Shown here piece after piece: positions 17,622 through 20,349 of a stretch of DNA of 20,349 nt. Position numbers and translations under genes: made by a program. The DNA is taken from IMG/VR virus record IMGVR_UViG_3300049491_000532, positions 1-20,349 of that record; one strand, 5' to 3'. The DNA is from a virus. Position 1 is the first letter of the stretch; each line of letters starts with the position of its first letter. The notes under the pieces are model-generated. The model worked only from the letters and a program-made list of their open reading frames with translations. It was not told the origin of the DNA and made no database searches.

Positions 17622-17831
17622 ATGATGCGCATGCCATTTTCAACCCACCCCGCAATCGCCGCGTGCCTGACTTTCGCGGTCGGGCTCTCGCTTGGCATCG
17701 TCGTCGGGTCCGTGCCGCCGAAGCAGAAGGCCGAGAAGCGGATCGAACCTACCCCTGGACGTCTGATGGTCGCCAGGCTTGACGGAAATATCCAAGCACA
17801 TCACAATCCGCGCCAGACATGGATGTCATGA
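17622..17831 (+). CDS. Small N-terminally membrane-anchored protein
   Basis: This 69-residue rightward gene starts two bases after the previous stop. FSTHPAIAACLTFAVGLSLGIVVGSV is a single membrane helix near the N-terminus, followed by a basic polar tail (PPKQKAEKRIEPTPGR). No lipobox or lysis motif is clear. Position just after the Q-like gene would suit a lysis or membrane accessory gene. The end of the gene overlaps the first 40-base repeat and the next gene. Confidence 0.62.
   Translation: MMRMPFSTHPAIAACLTFAVGLSLGIVVGSVPPKQKAEKRIEPTPGRLMVARLDGNIQAHHNPRQTWMS
17778..17817 (+). repeat. 40-base imperfect direct repeat, copy 1, with promoter-like motifs
   Basis: This copy begins CTTGACGGAAA and ends CACAATCCGCGCCAGA, as does the copy at 18081-18120, 303 bases away. 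TTGACG (17779-17784) and CACAAT (17802-17807) are 17 bases apart, as in a sigma70 promoter. It lies inside the end of gene 17622-17831. Confidence 0.7.
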
Positions 17832-18085
17832 AATCACTCGGGCAGATTGCGTGCGAAGCGATTTCCGGCCCAGACGGCTGGGCGGGCTGCGCAGATGTTC
17901 CCGGTTTGCAAGCCATGTGGGAGAGCGCGGCTCAAGCCGTGGCCGACAAAGCGGCTGCCGAAGAGCGCGAGCGGTGCGCCGTCACCGTCGAGACATGCGA
18001 GTGGCCCGGATGGGCCGAGCCGACTGATGCGCGCGATGTCTACGCGGCTGCCATTCGTGCGCGTGGAGTAGGGGCGCCCGCTTGA
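17828..18085 (+). CDS. Hypothetical protein between two direct repeats
   Basis: This rightward gene encodes 85 residues if it starts at the ATG at 17828, which overlaps the previous stop (ATGA); an ATG at 17819 is also possible. MKSLGQIACEAISGPDGW is followed by a helix (LQAMWESAAQAVADKAAAEERERC) and a C-terminal segment ending ARDVYAAAIRARGVGAP. The ERERCA and AAAIRARG elements recur, as I recall, in small phage proteins of unknown role. It is flanked by the two copies of the 40-base repeat, so it may be a separately acquired insertion. Confidence 0.72.
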   Translation: MKSLGQIACEAISGPDGWAGCADVPGLQAMWESAAQAVADKAAAEERERCAVTVETCEWPGWAEPTDARDVYAAAIRARGVGAPA

Positions 18086-18120
18086 CGGAAACAAACCGCA
18101 CATGCACAATCCGCGCCAGA
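18081..18120 (+). repeat. 40-base imperfect direct repeat, copy 2, with promoter-like motifs
   Basis: TTGACG (18082-18087) and CACAAT (18105-18110) are again exactly 17 bases apart, although the sequence between them has diverged. It starts at the last bases of gene 17828-18085 and lies in the non-coding gap before the leftward HTH gene. Confidence 0.7.
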
Positions 18121-18126
18121 TCGACG

Positions 18127-18156
18127 CGCCCCGGAAAGATGCGCTCTCCCGGGGCG
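18127..18156. terminator. Strong stem-loop without a T tract
   Basis: CGCCCCGG (18127-18134) pairs perfectly with CCGGGGCG (18149-18156) around a 14-base loop. No run of T follows on either strand, so an intrinsic terminator is uncertain. It may pause or stop polymerase between the rightward genes and the converging HTH gene at 18237-18563. Confidence 0.4.
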
Positions 18157-18236
18157 AATGAGCTGACATGAAAGCACGGTCAGACGCACCCTACGGTAAC
18201 CGGGCCTCGCGATGCGGGGTCGGTGCTGGCTGATCG

Positions 18237-18563
18237 TCACTCCTTGCAGACCCCTGCGCTCAGCGCCACCGCGCGAAGCTGCTCCACCAGATCAAGAAAC
18301 GCCGGAACCCAAGGCGGAACCGGCCGCTTCTCGGTCGCCCAGTAGTTCACGCCCATCGTAGACACGCCAGTCCGCCTCACGAACTCGGCCTGCGACCACC
18401 TCACGCGCTCCAGGGCAGCCCGGAACTCGGCGCCCGTCACCTGGGTAGCCTCCGCCGCTCCAACGGCCCGTAGCCGCTCCCTGACGCGCGCCCGGCCCGC
18501 CGGCCCGCCCGGCCCGGAGGCTACTAGCAGGCTGATCGACAGACGCGAGACGGTGGCAGACAT
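18237..18563 (-). CDS. Leftward helix-turn-helix protein before terminase
   Basis: This 108-residue minus-strand gene starts at the ATG at 18563, seven bases after GGAG. Residues 1-40 are low in complexity (alanine, glycine, arginine). Residues 43-100 form an XRE-like helix-turn-helix with the pattern VTGAEFRAALERVRWSQAEFVRRTGVSTMGVNYWATEKRPVPPWVPAFLDLVEQL. Phage and prophage genomes often carry this domain in short single-domain proteins. It is transcribed against the late genes, so it may be expressed in the lysogen. Its target is unknown. Confidence 0.8.
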   Translation of the reverse strand: MSATVSRLSISLLVASGPGGPAGRARVRERLRAVGAAEATQVTGAEFRAALERVRWSQAEFVRRTGVSTMGVNYWATEKRPVPPWVPAFLDLVEQLRAVALSAGVCKE

Positions 18564-18881
18564 CGCAGGACTCCGGTTCGTTGTGTGTGTCTGTATGATA
18601 TGCCACAGCGGCAGTGTAGTACAGCGTTATACGTCCTACCCACTAATGAGGGATGGCCGGTCTTTCCTGGGAGGCGCCGGCCCTGGCGCCTGATCGCCGC
18701 GCCGTGCGCCAAGCCGCGGCCCGGCGGATACATGCAGCCTCGCGCACTCCGGGGCGTGCGCTTCTCCCGCACACCAGGGGCCCGAGTGCTACCGGCAAGG
18801 CGCCAGCGGGTCAACCCCGTGAGCCGGCAACCCCGGCAGATGGCCGATGGCGCCACAACCCAACACCCGAAAGGCTAGCCC
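18564..18881. other. 318-base intergenic region upstream of terminase
   Basis: I see no convincing gene here. It must hold the promoter of the leftward HTH gene and possibly packaging signals, since lambda-type cos sites lie just before the small terminase gene. Visible structure: an inverted repeat AGGCGCC-GGCCCT-GGCGCCT at 18672-18691 and several GGCGCC and CCGGC motifs between 18780 and 18860. A cos site cannot be identified from sequence alone. Confidence 0.5.
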
Positions 18882-19478
18882 ATGGCATCCAGCGCAGCCA
18901 AGGCGCCGCGCAATGCCGGCGGCGGCCTGACCCCCAAACAGAAGCGGTTCGTCGACGAGTACCTGATCGACCTGAATGCGACGCAGGCCGCAACGCGAGC
19001 CGGCTACAGCGCCAGGACGGCGAACGAGCAGGGTGCTCGCCTGCTAGCAAAAGTTAGTGTGCGCTCCGCTGTTTCGGCGGCAAAACAGAAGCGCGCCGAG
19101 CGAACCGAAATCACGGCCGACCGCGTGCTGCGCGAGTACGCCAAACTGGCGTTTCTTGATCCGCGGGCGTTCTTCGACGATGCCGGGCATCTGATCGACG
19201 TGGCGAAGTTACCCGCCGATGTCGCGGCAGCGCTGGCCGGCATGGACGTGACGACCGAGCGCGTCGGCGAGGACGAAGAGGGTCGGCCGCAGTACGCGCA
19301 GATTCGCAAGGTGAAGTTCACCGACAAGAAGGGCGCCCTCGACTCGATCGCGCGGCACCTCGGGATGTTCAACGACAAGCTCGCTGTGACCGGCGCCAAC
19401 GGCGGGCCGGTGCAGTCCGTCAGCATGTCTCCGAAGGAGTTCCAGGAGATCGCGCGGGGCGTTGCCGGCGAGGTCTGA
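18882..19478 (+). CDS. terS: Terminase small subunit (Terminase_2 family)
   Basis: This 198-residue rightward gene starts at the ATG at 18882 with AAAGG eight bases upstream. LTPKQKRFVDEYLIDLNATQAATRAGYSARTANEQGARLL (residues 16-55 in pattern) is the signature DNA-binding helix-turn-helix of the family. It is followed by LREYAKLAFLDPRAFFDDAGHL and DKKGALDSIARHLGMF, the typical oligomerisation part. It recognises phage DNA for packaging and hands it to the large subunit. The stop overlaps the large-subunit start (TGATG). Confidence 0.95.
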   Translation: MASSAAKAPRNAGGGLTPKQKRFVDEYLIDLNATQAATRAGYSARTANEQGARLLAKVSVRSAVSAAKQKRAERTEITADRVLREYAKLAFLDPRAFFDDAGHLIDVAKLPADVAAALAGMDVTTERVGEDEEGRPQYAQIRKVKFTDKKGALDSIARHLGMFNDKLAVTGANGGPVQSVSMSPKEFQEIARGVAGEV

Positions 19479-20349
19479 TGCGCGAATTCAGCGCGCAGGA
19501 GCGTTTCGCTGCCAACGTGATGGCGCGAGAGGATCTGTACTTCTTCTCCCGCTGGATGTTCCAGCAGCGGCGCCGATACAAGTGGCAGCGCGCGGCGCAT
19601 CACAAGGCGGTCAGCGACGCGCTGATGCGCGTGTACCGCGGCGAGTGCCGGCGGCTGATCATCAATGTTCCGCCGCGCTACTCGAAGACCGAACTAGCGG
19701 TCGTCAACTTCATCGCCTGGGCGCTTGGCAAGGTTCCCGACAGCGAATTTATCCACGTCAGCTACAGCGGAGCGCTGGCGGAGAACAACAGCGGCAACGT
19801 GCTCCAGGTGATGCAGCACGAGGCGTACCAAGGTGTGTTCCCAGGCGTCGCGCTCGCGAACGACGCCAAGCACCATTGGCGGACGACGGCAGGCGGCGTG
19901 ATGTACACGGCCGGCGTGGGCGGCACGCTGACTGGCTTCGGCGCGGGCAAAGAGCGCGAAGGGTTCAGCGGCGCGATCGTCATCGACGACCCGCACAAGG
20001 CCGACGAGGCGCGCAGCGACACGATCCGCAAGAACGTCATCGACTGGTTCCAGAACACGCTTGAAAGCCGGAAGAACAGCCCGACGCGCACGCCCGTGAT
20101 ACTGATCATGCAGCGCTTGCATGGCGAGGACTTGGCGGGTTTCCTGCTGGACGGCGGCAACGGAGAAGAATGGGAACATCTCTGCCTGCCGGCGCTGCGT
20201 GAAGATGGCTCGGCGATCTGGACCGAGAAACATTCGGTAGAAGACTTGCGGCGCATGGAGCGGGCGGCGCCCTACACCTTCGCCGGGCAGTACCAACAGC
20301 GTCCAAGTCCGGGCGAGGGTGGCGTCTTCAAGCCGGCGATGCTGGAGGT
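19478..20349 (+). CDS. terL: Terminase large subunit, 3' end outside the window
   Basis: The frame starts at the ATG at 19478 and stays open to the window edge (290 residues seen). This is the packaging motor ATPase and nuclease. An adenine-binding segment YKWQRAAHH (34-42), a variant Walker A VPPRYSKTEL (64-73) and a Walker B VIDDPHK (168-174) with the catalytic acid next to the aspartates are all in order. A coupling region (VILIMQRLHGEDLAGFLL) and the start of the linker to the nuclease domain (FAGQYQQRPSPGEGGVFK) follow. This fits the P-loop TerL group that uses PPR(H/Y)xK(S/T) in place of a standard Walker A. The C-terminal nuclease lies beyond the window. Confidence 0.95.
   Translation, partial: MREFSAQERFAANVMAREDLYFFSRWMFQQRRRYKWQRAAHHKAVSDALMRVYRGECRRLIINVPPRYSKTELAVVNFIAWALGKVPDSEFIHVSYSGALAENNSGNVLQVMQHEAYQGVFPGVALANDAKHHWRTTAGGVMYTAGVGGTLTGFGAGKEREGFSGAIVIDDPHKADEARSDTIRKNVIDWFQNTLESRKNSPTRTPVILIMQRLHGEDLAGFLLDGGNGEEWEHLCLPALREDGSAIWTEKHSVEDLRRMERAAPYTFAGQYQQRPSPGEGGVFKPAMLE

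Noticed and set aside
18585-18878. A 97-residue plus-strand frame before the small terminase gene
   Set aside because: It has no ribosome site and is rich in proline and arginine without a recognisable motif; it could be an HNH-type gene remnant, but I cannot support it.

Overview
This window is most of the early half of a temperate, lambda-like tailed phage genome (prophage or phage contig). High GC, GC-rich codon use and the gene families suggest a betaproteobacterial (Burkholderiales-type) host; that host call is inference. Genes are packed, often with 4-bp start/stop overlaps, and run outward from an immunity region near 9.1-10.3 kb. The left arm is transcribed leftward and the right arm rightward.

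Left to right: (1) 1-3.87 kb, an accessory region in which seven integron-type attC recombination sites (A-G), all in the same orientation, separate small cassettes. These hold uncharacterised proteins, a HARE-HTH-like protein with its own promoter and terminator, a serine-type tRNA-like gene, and a two-gene cassette with its own promoter. (2) 3.86-9.06 kb, the leftward early operon: a DUF7352-like protein, a beta-class DNA methyltransferase, HTH regulators, a YqaJ-type exonuclease, an ERF-family annealing protein and a series of small proteins. (3) 9.1-10.25 kb, the immunity region: PL with two operators, a terminator, a gene in the rex position, a short CI-type repressor, PR with two operators of identical geometry, and a Cro-like gene. 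(4) 10.27-14.64 kb, two leftward microgenes, then the rightward early operon: a ribbon-helix-helix-like protein, an O-like initiator containing an iteron origin, a P-like loader, a NinB homologue and a YbcO-type nuclease. (5) 14.64-16.1 kb, a second accessory patch with one complete attC (H) in the opposite orientation and decayed attC pieces. (6) 16.1-18.6 kb, a HExxH protein, a Q-like zinc-finger protein, small genes and a leftward HTH gene. (7) 18.88-20.35 kb, the small and (truncated) large terminase subunits.

The phage core works as expected for this group: repressor and Cro compete for paired operators at PL and PR, PL drives recombination genes, PR drives replication and probable late antitermination, and terminase packages DNA. 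The exceptional feature is that integron-style gene cassettes are embedded in both arms. The first six bases of each cassette complement the left core of that cassette's own attC at five of six junctions in the left array and once in the right arm, which is what site-specific cassette insertion would leave. No integron integrase and no attI site is visible. In both arms the phage operon genes run opposite to the attC direction and several take their stop codon from an attC core. Two genes start inside attC hairpin loops, and the same small gene family sits against an attC edge in both arms. This looks like a phage that acquires accessory genes by attC recombination.
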